Shown here in pieces: positions 54,203 through 61,087 of a stretch of 64,000 nt of DNA. The DNA is from Paenibacillus sp. V4I7. Lineage in GTDB: Bacteria; Bacillota; Bacilli; Paenibacillales; NBRC-103111. The stretch spans positions 8,158,501 through 8,222,500 of the forward strand of contig NZ_JAUSZD010000002.1 of NCBI RefSeq assembly GCF_030817275.1, given 5' to 3'. The notes under the pieces are model-generated. The model saw only the letters and a program-made list of their open reading frames with translations, was not told the DNA's origin and did not search any database. Made by a program: the position numbers and the translations under genes. The number at the start of each line of letters is the position of its first letter. The first letter of the stretch is position 1.

Positions 54203-54250
54203 GAGATCGTTTGACAATCAATTAGATATATATATAAAGGAAGTTATCGG

Positions 54251-54589
54251 ATGATAAATAGGTTGATTACGGAACATGAAAGTTGCGTAAATGTAGAGCA
54301 AACCAAGGAACCAGAGCTGGTTTTCCATCAGTTTTTTGCGAATTACGGCCTTACACAGCGTGAATCGGAAATTCTTTCTCTACTTGTAACCCATGGATAT
54401 ACCAACCGTGAGATTGCTGAAAGTTGTTACATCAGTGAGAAAACGGTGAAAATACATCTGGCTAATATTATGAGCAAAATTGGTATAGGCTCGATGCGAA
54501 AGCTGCTTGCGATGCTTCTGCAGCAGGCTTTAACACTTTCAAATCGAACGAGTGAATCCAGTAGAATAACGACAATAGGGATGAGCTAA
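54251..54589 (+). CDS. Stand-alone LuxR/GerE-type helix-turn-helix regulator
   Basis: 112 residues. Residues 30-95 are a LuxR-type HTH: LTQRESEILSLLVTHGYTNR, EIAESCYISEKTVKIHLANI, MSKIGIGSMRKLLAML. There is no receiver or ligand-binding domain, so activity is likely set by expression or a partner, as for GerE, the small sporulation regulator. ATG 54251 has AAGGAAG upstream. It follows the HD-GYP gene, and a terminator separates it from the exopolysaccharide/peptide operon downstream, whose promoter region it might control; that is inference. Confidence 0.85.
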   Translation: MINRLITEHESCVNVEQTKEPELVFHQFFANYGLTQRESEILSLLVTHGYTNREIAESCYISEKTVKIHLANIMSKIGIGSMRKLLAMLLQQALTLSNRTSESSRITTIGMS

Positions 54590-54595
54590 GACCCA

Positions 54596-54633
54596 AGAGA
54601 AGACTCCTAAAACAGGGATTCTTCTCTTTTTTT
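54596..54633 (+). terminator. Rho-independent terminator after the LuxR-type gene
   Basis: AGAGAAGA/TCTTCTCT stem around a 16-nt loop with CTCC/GGGAT partial pairing, followed by seven T. Confidence 0.85.
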
Positions 54634-54682
54634 ATGAGGATTTTCCTTGATACAATTTGGAACCTAAATAGCAATAATTATA

Positions 54683-54741
54683 TTGACATGATACAAAAAG
54701 TATCTTAAAGTAATACTTAACATTATGATACAAATAGTATC
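54683..54741 (+). promoter_or_regulatory. Promoter with two matching palindromic operator sites
   Basis: ATGATACAAAAAGTATC (54688-54704) and ATGATACAAATAGTATC (54725-54741) are identical at all but one position, each a GATAC/GTATC inverted repeat with a 5-bp centre, 37 bp apart. A TTGACA at 54683-54688 abuts the first site; a weak -10 candidate (TAAAGT) lies 18 bp on. Two identical operators flanking a start region suggest binding of one dimeric regulator to each and control of the large operon beginning at 54797. Confidence 0.6.
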
Positions 54742-54796
54742 AAAGGATGCGTTATTTTCTACCAAATGTAAAGTAGACTTTCTACGGAGGGGAATC

Positions 54797-55555
54797 ATGG
54801 AAATCAATTTTAAAGAATATCTACTGATTATAAAGAAACGCTTGTGGCTCATCATTTTTTGCGTACTGGTGACAACCATTTTAACAGCGTGGTATACCTC
54901 ATCCAATTATCAGCCTATTTACCAAGCTTCGACCAAGTTGATCGTCAATAAAACCTTTGAACAGGATCAATCAGGCACGGAACAAATCGATTATGGGGCG
55001 ATCGGTGTGAATATGGCCCTCATTAATACCTATAAAGAAATCATCAGGACCCCAGCTATTATGGATAAAGTCGTTCAACGATACCCCGATTTAAATGTAT
55101 CCACAGACCAACTAATTTCAATCGTCAATGTTTCCAATCTCAATGAAACACAAGTCATGTCGATCGTTGCACGGCATTTTTCCCATGAAAGAGCAGTGAG
55201 AATCGCGAACGCCGTTTCGGATGTCTTTCAATCCGAAATCCCCAAGATTATGAAAGTTGATAATATAACCATTTTAAATAGAGCCAAAGTACAGGACAAT
55301 CCCATACCCATTAATAAAAAATCTAATCAATACATCATTTTAAGCTTTGTAGCCTCCCTAGCAGTAATGGTCGGTCTTACCTTCCTGCTAGATGCATTAG
55401 ACGATACGTTAAAAACAGATGAAGATATTCGCGAGGTATTTGAAGTATCGACAATAGGGTACATACCTAAAGTGAAAAACAAAGAATTGCGAACCAAGCA
55501 AAAAAATAAATTTAGAAAAAAAGCAGGGGAACCGTCATATGCCAAAACCATCTAA
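54797..55555 (+). CDS. Wzz/YveK-like membrane protein
   Basis: 252 residues. MEINFKEYLLIIKKRLWLII opens the protein, with the first membrane helix at residues 15-35, an external segment, a second helix (YIILSFVASLAVMVGLTFLL) and the cytoplasmic tail that in related proteins activates the partner BY-kinase. Acts as the membrane adaptor of a tyrosine-kinase pair that controls polysaccharide synthesis. ATG 54797 has CGGAGGGG upstream; the in-frame frame extends further up but includes the operator region. Overlaps the next gene by 17 bp. Confidence 0.88.
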   Translation: MEINFKEYLLIIKKRLWLIIFCVLVTTILTAWYTSSNYQPIYQASTKLIVNKTFEQDQSGTEQIDYGAIGVNMALINTYKEIIRTPAIMDKVVQRYPDLNVSTDQLISIVNVSNLNETQVMSIVARHFSHERAVRIANAVSDVFQSEIPKIMKVDNITILNRAKVQDNPIPINKKSNQYIILSFVASLAVMVGLTFLLDALDDTLKTDEDIREVFEVSTIGYIPKVKNKELRTKQKNKFRKKAGEPSYAKTI

Positions 55556-56204
55556 TAATTCTACAATTATGATGCAAGTTCATCCGGATTCCTCCACCTC
55601 CGAAGCTTATCGTTCTTTAAGATTTAATATTGAATGCTCCGTCTTCGGACGTGAGGCGAAGACGATTACGATTACTTCATCTGGGCGAGGTGAAGGGAAA
55701 ACGACGACAGCCGTTAATTTGGCAGTGGCTTATGCTCAGATCGGAAAAAAAGTGATTCTGCTTGATGCGGATTTGCGTAATCCTTCTATCCATCTTGCAT
55801 TTGGTGAAGATAATGGCATTGGATTGACGAATTATTTGGTACATCAGAACGCATTGGATGGGATCATACGAGAAACAATCATTGAAAATCTGTCTATTTT
55901 GACCACAGGACCTGTGCAACAGAATCCGTCCAGTTTATTGGCATCGAAATCTATGGATGACCTCTTGGTAGAACTAAGAGCGAAATACGACATGGTTATT
56001 GTGGATACAACATCGGTCTTAACATTAACTGACGCCAAAATAATGGCGAGTAAATGCGATGGGGTGCTTCTCATTGTGGAATATGGCAAGGTGAAGCGTG
56101 GCGCAGCCAAGAAGGTGAAAGAGGAGCTAATGCTCGCGAAAGCCAAGTTGATTGGGGTGGTTATGAACGAAATAAAAGACCATCATGCGGCAACTTATCT
56201 GTAA
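55539..56204 (+). CDS. CpsD/CapB-like BY-kinase-type ATPase
   Basis: 221 residues. SEAYRSLRFNIECSVFG opens the fold; Walker A is ITSSGRGEGKTTTAVNLAVA, Walker A' is VILLDADLRNPS, and Walker B is MVIVDTTSVLTLTDA, where the usual VxVIDTPP motif reads VDTTS. BY-kinases normally end in a Tyr-rich cluster that they autophosphorylate; here only one Tyr (AATYL) remains at the end, so signalling by a multi-Tyr tail is unlikely. It is translationally coupled to the Wzz-like gene. Role: regulation or energising of the associated surface system. Confidence 0.85.
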   Translation: MPKPSNNSTIMMQVHPDSSTSEAYRSLRFNIECSVFGREAKTITITSSGRGEGKTTTAVNLAVAYAQIGKKVILLDADLRNPSIHLAFGEDNGIGLTNYLVHQNALDGIIRETIIENLSILTTGPVQQNPSSLLASKSMDDLLVELRAKYDMVIVDTTSVLTLTDAKIMASKCDGVLLIVEYGKVKRGAAKKVKEELMLAKAKLIGVVMNEIKDHHAATYL

Positions 56205-56249
56205 GCTTTGTCTGAAAAAATTGTAGTAAGGGGAGCGAGTTTATAGCTA

Positions 56250-57533
56250 ATGAGACAAAAAAGACGAAAGCCGCATCGGCGAGCCGTGAGAACCGCCTGT
56301 ATCCTGACGCTGAGCTTTGGCATTCTGGCCGGATGCTCAGATACAGCCCCGTTAAATCCGGATGCTAATTCTGTCTATCAGGAGCAAGCGTTAAAAAGTG
56401 TTAAAGTATTTAAGGTCATAAATCAAAAAATTGGAGATCCGCTCGAACGTGCAGCGGAAGTTCATTCCTCCGTTCAATTTGATGTTACAGCCAAGGTTGC
56501 TGGGGACATTGACCAAATCCTGAAAAAGCGCGGGGATATGCTTCAAGAAGGAGACGTCATCGTCAAATTGAAGTCAAGCGAGGCCTCAGCCCAGCGAGAA
56601 GCAGCGGATGCGGCTGTCAAAACGGCCCAGGAAGCCATAGAAAAAGCGAAAATTAGAGCAAAAAAAGAAATGGAAAGCCAGAAGTTGGAAATGAGCAACA
56701 CCATTCAAAAAATGGAGTTAGGCATGACGACCTTACTGCGGAATTACAATAAAATGAAAAACGACTATGATATTGGTCTGGTTACGAAAGCCCAGCTGTA
56801 TCAGATGGAAAACCAAATGATGAATGCCCGCATGGATCTGGATCAGCTCAAACATAAACTAAGCATTTTGGAACCGATTGATGCTACTTCCGAATTGGAA
56901 GATCAGCTCAAAAATGCCCGAATTACTTTGCAGCAGATAGACCAATCCATGAAAAGCCTTGAAGTGAAAGCCCCTGTGAGTGGCCTATTGACGGAGATGC
57001 CGCTCGAAGGTTGGATGTCCTTGCAACCGGGTGCTACGATCGGTGTTATTCAGAGACTGGATCCGATTAAAATTAAAGCGCAGCTAACGGAAGAAGAAAC
57101 GAAACGCTTAAGTGACAAGACAGAGCTGTCCTACTTCATAGCAGGAACCAAACAGAAGTACAAAGGGAGGATCAGTTATCTCTCCAAGGTTATCGATCCG
57201 GAAACGAAAGCCTATGAAATCAACCTAGAAGTGCCTAACAAAGATTTGGCCTTGAAGCCTGGCATGAAGCTAAGGATTCAAATGACAGAAGAGAAAGACC
57301 AAATCGTTCCCACAGTGCCAACGTATAGTATCGTTAAAGAGGGTGATGATGCCTTCGTATTCGTACTTACGGGAGATATTGTCGAGAAGCGCAGCGTACA
57401 GCTTGGAAGACTAAATGAACCTAACCAAGAAGTGCTTTCCGGTGTCAAAGAAGGGGAATTGGTTGTGAAATCCAATCCTAATCAGTTAAGAGACAAAGAA
57501 AAAGTCCAGATGACAGCAATTGAAGAGCAATAA
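56250..57533 (+). CDS. HlyD/MFP-family lipoprotein (efflux or secretion adaptor)
   Basis: 427 residues. A twin-basic start and lipobox ILAGC give a lipoprotein signal. The barrel-sandwich half-motifs are VTAKVAGDIDQILKKRGDML and QSMKSLEVKAPVSGLLTEMP, separated by a long coiled-coil hairpin (about residues 115-235), then a beta-barrel region and KPGMKLRIQMTE. Such adaptors in Gram-positive bacteria pair with ABC transporters. In this operon the obvious partner is the ABC protein encoded at 61088. Its stop overlaps the next start (TAATG). Confidence 0.85.
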   Translation: MRQKRRKPHRRAVRTACILTLSFGILAGCSDTAPLNPDANSVYQEQALKSVKVFKVINQKIGDPLERAAEVHSSVQFDVTAKVAGDIDQILKKRGDMLQEGDVIVKLKSSEASAQREAADAAVKTAQEAIEKAKIRAKKEMESQKLEMSNTIQKMELGMTTLLRNYNKMKNDYDIGLVTKAQLYQMENQMMNARMDLDQLKHKLSILEPIDATSELEDQLKNARITLQQIDQSMKSLEVKAPVSGLLTEMPLEGWMSLQPGATIGVIQRLDPIKIKAQLTEEETKRLSDKTELSYFIAGTKQKYKGRISYLSKVIDPETKAYEINLEVPNKDLALKPGMKLRIQMTEEKDQIVPTVPTYSIVKEGDDAFVFVLTGDIVEKRSVQLGRLNEPNQEVLSGVKEGELVVKSNPNQLRDKEKVQMTAIEEQ

Positions 57534-59278
57534 TGAAAAAATGGAGTGACTTGAAATTGAAAATAAATTGGAAACAAACGATGGTCATGTTCATCTTATC
57601 CGTCTCCCTAGTGATTCCATCCGCGTCTTTTCATGCTTCAGCAGATGAGAAATATACGCAGTCATCTAGTCTGACTAGCTATCAGCTTACCGATGCGATC
57701 AAGGTGGAAGTTAAAAGCATTTTAAATGAATCAACCTCTGAAGGAACTAGAATTGCCGCTGTTGTACGTATCTATAACAATGGAGATCGCTTGACTGGGG
57801 TCCCGGAATATGAGGTTCGTGTCAAGACGCAAGAAGGCTTGGAATATATCATGCGTCCGAGTCAAGCTAATGTCAAAAATATTCAACCTAGAGAGACTGC
57901 TGAGCTTAGTTATATGAATGTAGTGGATCGTTATGATAATTTTTCATTGACCGAACTTTCTTGGCTGGATGTGGATGAATTCGTCTATCCCAAACAAGAA
58001 AAGAGAATCATATCCATCCCAGTATCAGCCATAGAATGGAAAGGGGAGAAGGCTGTCCTTTCTGATCCCGCTGTGATGAAGAAATGGGAAGATACGTTTA
58101 CGATTCCAGTGTTATCAAGCACGGTAGAATACAAACCGATTAGCCTTAATGAACAGAATACACCAGATGGCCCCATGACGATTGTTGGTTTGCTTGCAAC
58201 GAATAAGGGGGATAAGAAAACAACGATACCCGATTTTCGAATAAATGGAGTATCCGACAAAAAGGTATATACCGGCAAAAGGCTGGAACAAGATAAGCTG
58301 TTACTCGACCCAGGCGAGCAGCATTATGTCCACTATGCCATTCCAGTTAGGGATAGGATGGAGCTGAAGAGCTTATCTATCCTGACGCCCGAAGACTTCG
58401 CGGTTGACGACAAAACGCATAACAATTATTTAATAGGCAGATTGATGATTACACTGCCAGGTGCTGATAGTAATCTGCGGTTTTTAAATCAACTAGTACA
58501 GTATGAATGGAATAAGCCTATTAAGTTTGATCCGTTATACAAGTTGATAAGACCTGAAGTGGATGTTTCCATGGTGGATTTACAATTGCATGAAAGCGCC
58601 GGCGGGGGCTTTAAAGCAGCAGTTGCTAAGTTCAAGCTGCTCAATCATAGCGAAAGTCCGATGCAGGTTCCTCATTTCCAAGCAGAGCTGTCAAGCGTTA
58701 GCGGTAAAAAATACTTAGGCACCAGACAAAGTACGCTAGTAGAAACGCTTATTCCGAATATAAGCTATGTGATCTACTATTCATTCATCATACCGAGCAC
58801 GGAAACTGGTGAGCAGCTGGCCATGCAGATTTTGGATACTAAAAGCGTTGAGCCTTACAGCATTCCGCTCGCTGCTTTCAAGACAAAGGTAATGGAAGAA
58901 ACAAGCGATAAGTCGCTTGCCTTCTACCCCTTTCAAGTTACTTTGAATGATTGGTCGACAGGGGCCAACTATAATATGGCATCGGGAAGTTTACCTTACT
59001 CGTATAAGCTGAATTTGGATTTTAATATCAAGCTGCAGGACGAAGTCGTCGTCGATCAAAGCTTCTCCAAGATGAGGCTCGAATTGGCCGATGCCAAAAA
59101 CAGAATTATGGTAACGAAGGTTCTTTCGTTTACTGGCGAGAACAAGTTGGTTAGCGGGACTCAGACCATCAATTTTGATTTAGATCGATTTGAAACAACG
59201 GTATATCTTCGTATATACGAAATTATTGATACACCCTTCGGGGAAGCAAGACGACTTATCCAAACTTTGAAGCGATAG
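57533..59278 (+). CDS. Unknown exported protein of 581 residues
   Basis: An N-terminal signal peptide (MVMFILSVSLVIPSASFHAS) leads to a beta-rich protein with several Ig-like or repeated segments (IAAVVRIYNNGDRLTGVPEY, TIVGLLATNKGDKKTTIPDF, AAVAKFKLLNHSESPMQVPH) that share the pattern of a strand, a loop with N-x-G/S, then a Pro. This suggests three or so related domains. There is no lipobox, LPxTG or membrane anchor, so it may be released or held by the adaptor encoded just upstream, whose gene it overlaps by 1 bp. No family recognised. Confidence 0.6.
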   Translation: MKKWSDLKLKINWKQTMVMFILSVSLVIPSASFHASADEKYTQSSSLTSYQLTDAIKVEVKSILNESTSEGTRIAAVVRIYNNGDRLTGVPEYEVRVKTQEGLEYIMRPSQANVKNIQPRETAELSYMNVVDRYDNFSLTELSWLDVDEFVYPKQEKRIISIPVSAIEWKGEKAVLSDPAVMKKWEDTFTIPVLSSTVEYKPISLNEQNTPDGPMTIVGLLATNKGDKKTTIPDFRINGVSDKKVYTGKRLEQDKLLLDPGEQHYVHYAIPVRDRMELKSLSILTPEDFAVDDKTHNNYLIGRLMITLPGADSNLRFLNQLVQYEWNKPIKFDPLYKLIRPEVDVSMVDLQLHESAGGGFKAAVAKFKLLNHSESPMQVPHFQAELSSVSGKKYLGTRQSTLVETLIPNISYVIYYSFIIPSTETGEQLAMQILDTKSVEPYSIPLAAFKTKVMEETSDKSLAFYPFQVTLNDWSTGANYNMASGSLPYSYKLNLDFNIKLQDEVVVDQSFSKMRLELADAKNRIMVTKVLSFTGENKLVSGTQTINFDLDRFETTVYLRIYEIIDTPFGEARRLIQTLKR

Positions 59279-59290
59279 GAGAGTGAGACA

Positions 59291-59500
59291 ATGGAAGAAA
59301 ATGCGAAGAGGGAACAAAAATTGTATGCGCGGCCCATGGTTTTAAGTCAACAACCGGTTCGATTTGAGACAGCTCAAAGCTGGAATAAAGGCCACGGTAA
59401 CCTGAATCACCCGGGTACAGGGAATGGCGGCATTCATTATCCGAACCCTCCGTACACCGGACCGCATAACGGTAACGGAGGCGGCAACGGTAACAAGTAA
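59291..59500 (+). CDS. Putative RiPP precursor peptide with YxxP leader and Gly/Asn-rich core
   Basis: 69 residues, 12 bp after the previous gene, with AGGAG ribosome site. Residues 1-30 look like a leader: KLYARPMVLSQQPVRFETAQ has Tyr12-x-x-Pro15, and ends in an FET-AQSW segment, which recalls the YxxP leader motif recognised by PqqD-type proteins in lasso clusters. Residues 31-69 are rich in Gly (12) and Asn (9), with Pro, His and two Tyr but no Asp or Glu (WNKGHGNLNHPGTGNGGIHY, PNPPYTGPHNGNGGGNGNK). The absence of acidic residues excludes a normal lasso macrolactam. Followed by kinase, PqqD-like, peptidase-like, ABC and nucleotidyltransferase genes. RiPP identity is inferred from size, leader and context; a small structural surface peptide is the alternative. 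Confidence 0.6.
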   Translation: MEENAKREQKLYARPMVLSQQPVRFETAQSWNKGHGNLNHPGTGNGGIHYPNPPYTGPHNGNGGGNGNK

Positions 59501-59511
59501 GTTTGTCCAAG

Positions 59512-59540
59512 GAGGTCAATAGTGATAGGCTATTGACCTC
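59512..59540 (+). promoter_or_regulatory. Perfect 11-bp hairpin between peptide and maturation genes
   Basis: GAGGTCAATAG pairs exactly with CTATTGACCTC across a 7-nt loop. No T-run follows; a smaller AT hairpin (CGAATT/AATTCG) abuts it at 59541-59554. Placed after the peptide gene stop and before the kinase gene, it probably stabilises the upstream mRNA or partially blocks readthrough, giving more peptide than enzyme, as in other peptide operons. Confidence 0.7.
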
Positions 59541-59570
59541 GAATTTCAATTCGACCCCAGGGGATGAAGC

Positions 59571-60356
59571 ATGGAACTCTTTTATACACAAATTGGTGAG
59601 CATGTCATTCATTTGATTTGTCAATCTGAAGCATTAATGGGCATCATACGTAAGAACTTCCAAGCTGCGGATCCGATCGTAAGTAAACCCGATCTCGTTA
59701 TTTATATCAAAGGGGGATATGGGATTCCCTTTGTTGATTATTACGTCGAAATTACCAAAGAAGTCGATAGCATCTCCTTCCGCAGGGCTGATTATTTGAT
59801 CGAAGCAGAATTGGATTATCGTTACGCTGTTATTTCCGTAAACAATGAATTGGCTTTAAAGCATGCCTTAATGAATATGTACAGCTCCTATGTGGTTCAT
59901 CACAAGTGGGGACTGTTAATTCATTCTTCCTGCGTCATGGATAAGGGAAGAGCGTATCTGTTTGCAGGCCATTCCGGTGCTGGTAAATCTACCGCAGCTA
60001 AACTGTCAATGCCTCGTAACCTTCTTTCCGATGAAGCAACTGTTGTCAAAATTACGCCGGATAAGGTGACCATCTTTAACTCCCCATTTCGAAGTGAGCT
60101 GGACAGAACAACAGGCGCTGAAGAAAATAGTCCGCTAGCCGGGATTTATTTATTGAATCAGGCCGTCGATAATCACATCGTTCCGCTTAGCAAGTCGAGT
60201 GGATTCCTTCATCTCATGGATAAAGTGTTTTATTGGTCTCACAGCCCTGAAGAAATCAGGGATATACTTCAATTGTTGCAGCAATTGGTCAACTCGGTCT
60301 CGATTTGCGAGCTGCATTTTCAAAAAAACGATACATTTTGGGAGTTGATTTCGTAA
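59571..60356 (+). CDS. HprK-like kinase of peptide-modification type
   Basis: 261 residues. The P-loop LFAGHSGAGKSTAAKLS (residues 130-146) and SDEATVVKI, SPFRSE segments match HPr kinase-like proteins such as those found with lasso peptide clusters (PadeK, ThcoK), which phosphorylate a Ser on the precursor. The true HPr kinase is larger with an N-terminal domain. Here the candidate peptide has no Ser after residue 30, only Thr43, Thr56 and two Tyr, so the acceptor is unclear. ATG 59571 follows GGGGATG. Confidence 0.82.
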   Translation: MELFYTQIGEHVIHLICQSEALMGIIRKNFQAADPIVSKPDLVIYIKGGYGIPFVDYYVEITKEVDSISFRRADYLIEAELDYRYAVISVNNELALKHALMNMYSSYVVHHKWGLLIHSSCVMDKGRAYLFAGHSGAGKSTAAKLSMPRNLLSDEATVVKITPDKVTIFNSPFRSELDRTTGAEENSPLAGIYLLNQAVDNHIVPLSKSSGFLHLMDKVFYWSHSPEEIRDILQLLQQLVNSVSICELHFQKNDTFWELIS

Positions 60357-60625
60357 TGACCCAGTACCTTCGGATGAATGATTATGAGTCTATTCAACTG
60401 GATATGGAATGGATTATTTTGAACACAGATGAGTATAACTTAACGAAGTTAAATGGAGTGGGCGGATTTTGCTGGTCATTGCTTGGTGCAGCTCAGACGG
60501 TAAGCTCCCTCAGCGAAGCAATTCGGAAGGAGTATGAATCCGTCGACGAAACGGTTGAAGAAGATATTGAAGCGTTCCTGAACGATATGATTGGACGCGG
60601 CTTGGTTCAATATGCAGTTTCGTAA
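60356..60625 (+). CDS. PqqD-family RRE protein
   Basis: 89 residues. The winged-helix PqqD fold is indicated by WIILNTDEYNLTKLNGVGGF, CWSLLGAAQTVSSLSEAIRK and VEEDIEAFLNDMIGRGLVQ. Such proteins bind the leader of a ribosomal peptide (RiPP recognition element) and present it to modifying enzymes. Its start overlaps the kinase stop (TAATG), and its 3' end overlaps the peptidase gene by 14 bp. In lasso clusters this would be the B1 protein. Confidence 0.85.
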   Translation: MTQYLRMNDYESIQLDMEWIILNTDEYNLTKLNGVGGFCWSLLGAAQTVSSLSEAIRKEYESVDETVEEDIEAFLNDMIGRGLVQYAVS

Positions 60626-61067
60626 GGAATTCCTACAGCTTATTACTCATGTAATGGAAAAGAGAGGATGGATCGAGCTTCCGGCTCGAGGAACGAGTAT
60701 GTATCCTTTTATCAAGAAGGGGGATATTTGCCGTTTTGTATCCACTGAGGCTGCAAACATAAAGAAAGGCGATATCATCTTATTTCATACACCTCATGGT
60801 AACTTAGTCGCCCATCGTTTTTGCCGATTGGTAACTAGGAACGAGCGGTTGCATTACCTTTGTAAGGGAGATACCAACTTAGCGCATGATGAGGCTATTG
60901 CATTGGATCAGCTGATTGGCAAGATGATCTGGATTAGGCGAAATGAGCGGATCATCCATGTAACGAATCTAGCCGCTTATGTTTGGGGCCAAACCGTTCT
61001 CTCATTCCCCATGATATCGCTATTGTTAAGAGTTTATTTAAATCGAAGAGAAAGCACGCAAGTGTAG
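60612..61067 (+). CDS. S24/S26 signal-peptidase-like protein
   Basis: 151 residues. The Ser-containing motif is ELPARGTSMYPFIKKGDICR, followed by KKGDIILFHTPHGNLVAHRF and LCKGDTNLAHDEAI, the beta-scaffold of type I signal peptidases. The Ser in GTSMYP corresponds to the catalytic Ser. I cannot place the general-base Lys with confidence (the usual KRV/HRV region reads AHRFCRL), so activity is uncertain. A hydrophobic C-terminal segment (FPMISLLLRVYLN) may anchor it. In this operon it could cleave the peptide leader in place of the transglutaminase-like B2 protease. Confidence 0.72.
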   Translation: MQFRKEFLQLITHVMEKRGWIELPARGTSMYPFIKKGDICRFVSTEAANIKKGDIILFHTPHGNLVAHRFCRLVTRNERLHYLCKGDTNLAHDEAIALDQLIGKMIWIRRNERIIHVTNLAAYVWGQTVLSFPMISLLLRVYLNRRESTQV

Positions 61068-61087
61068 ACTTTCTGTGGAGTGTCCAT

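Noticed and set aside
59291..59500. The peptide as a classical lasso peptide precursor
   Set aside because: A lasso ring needs Asp or Glu at position 7-9 of the core; no acidic residue follows Glu26, and no cyclase gene is in the window.
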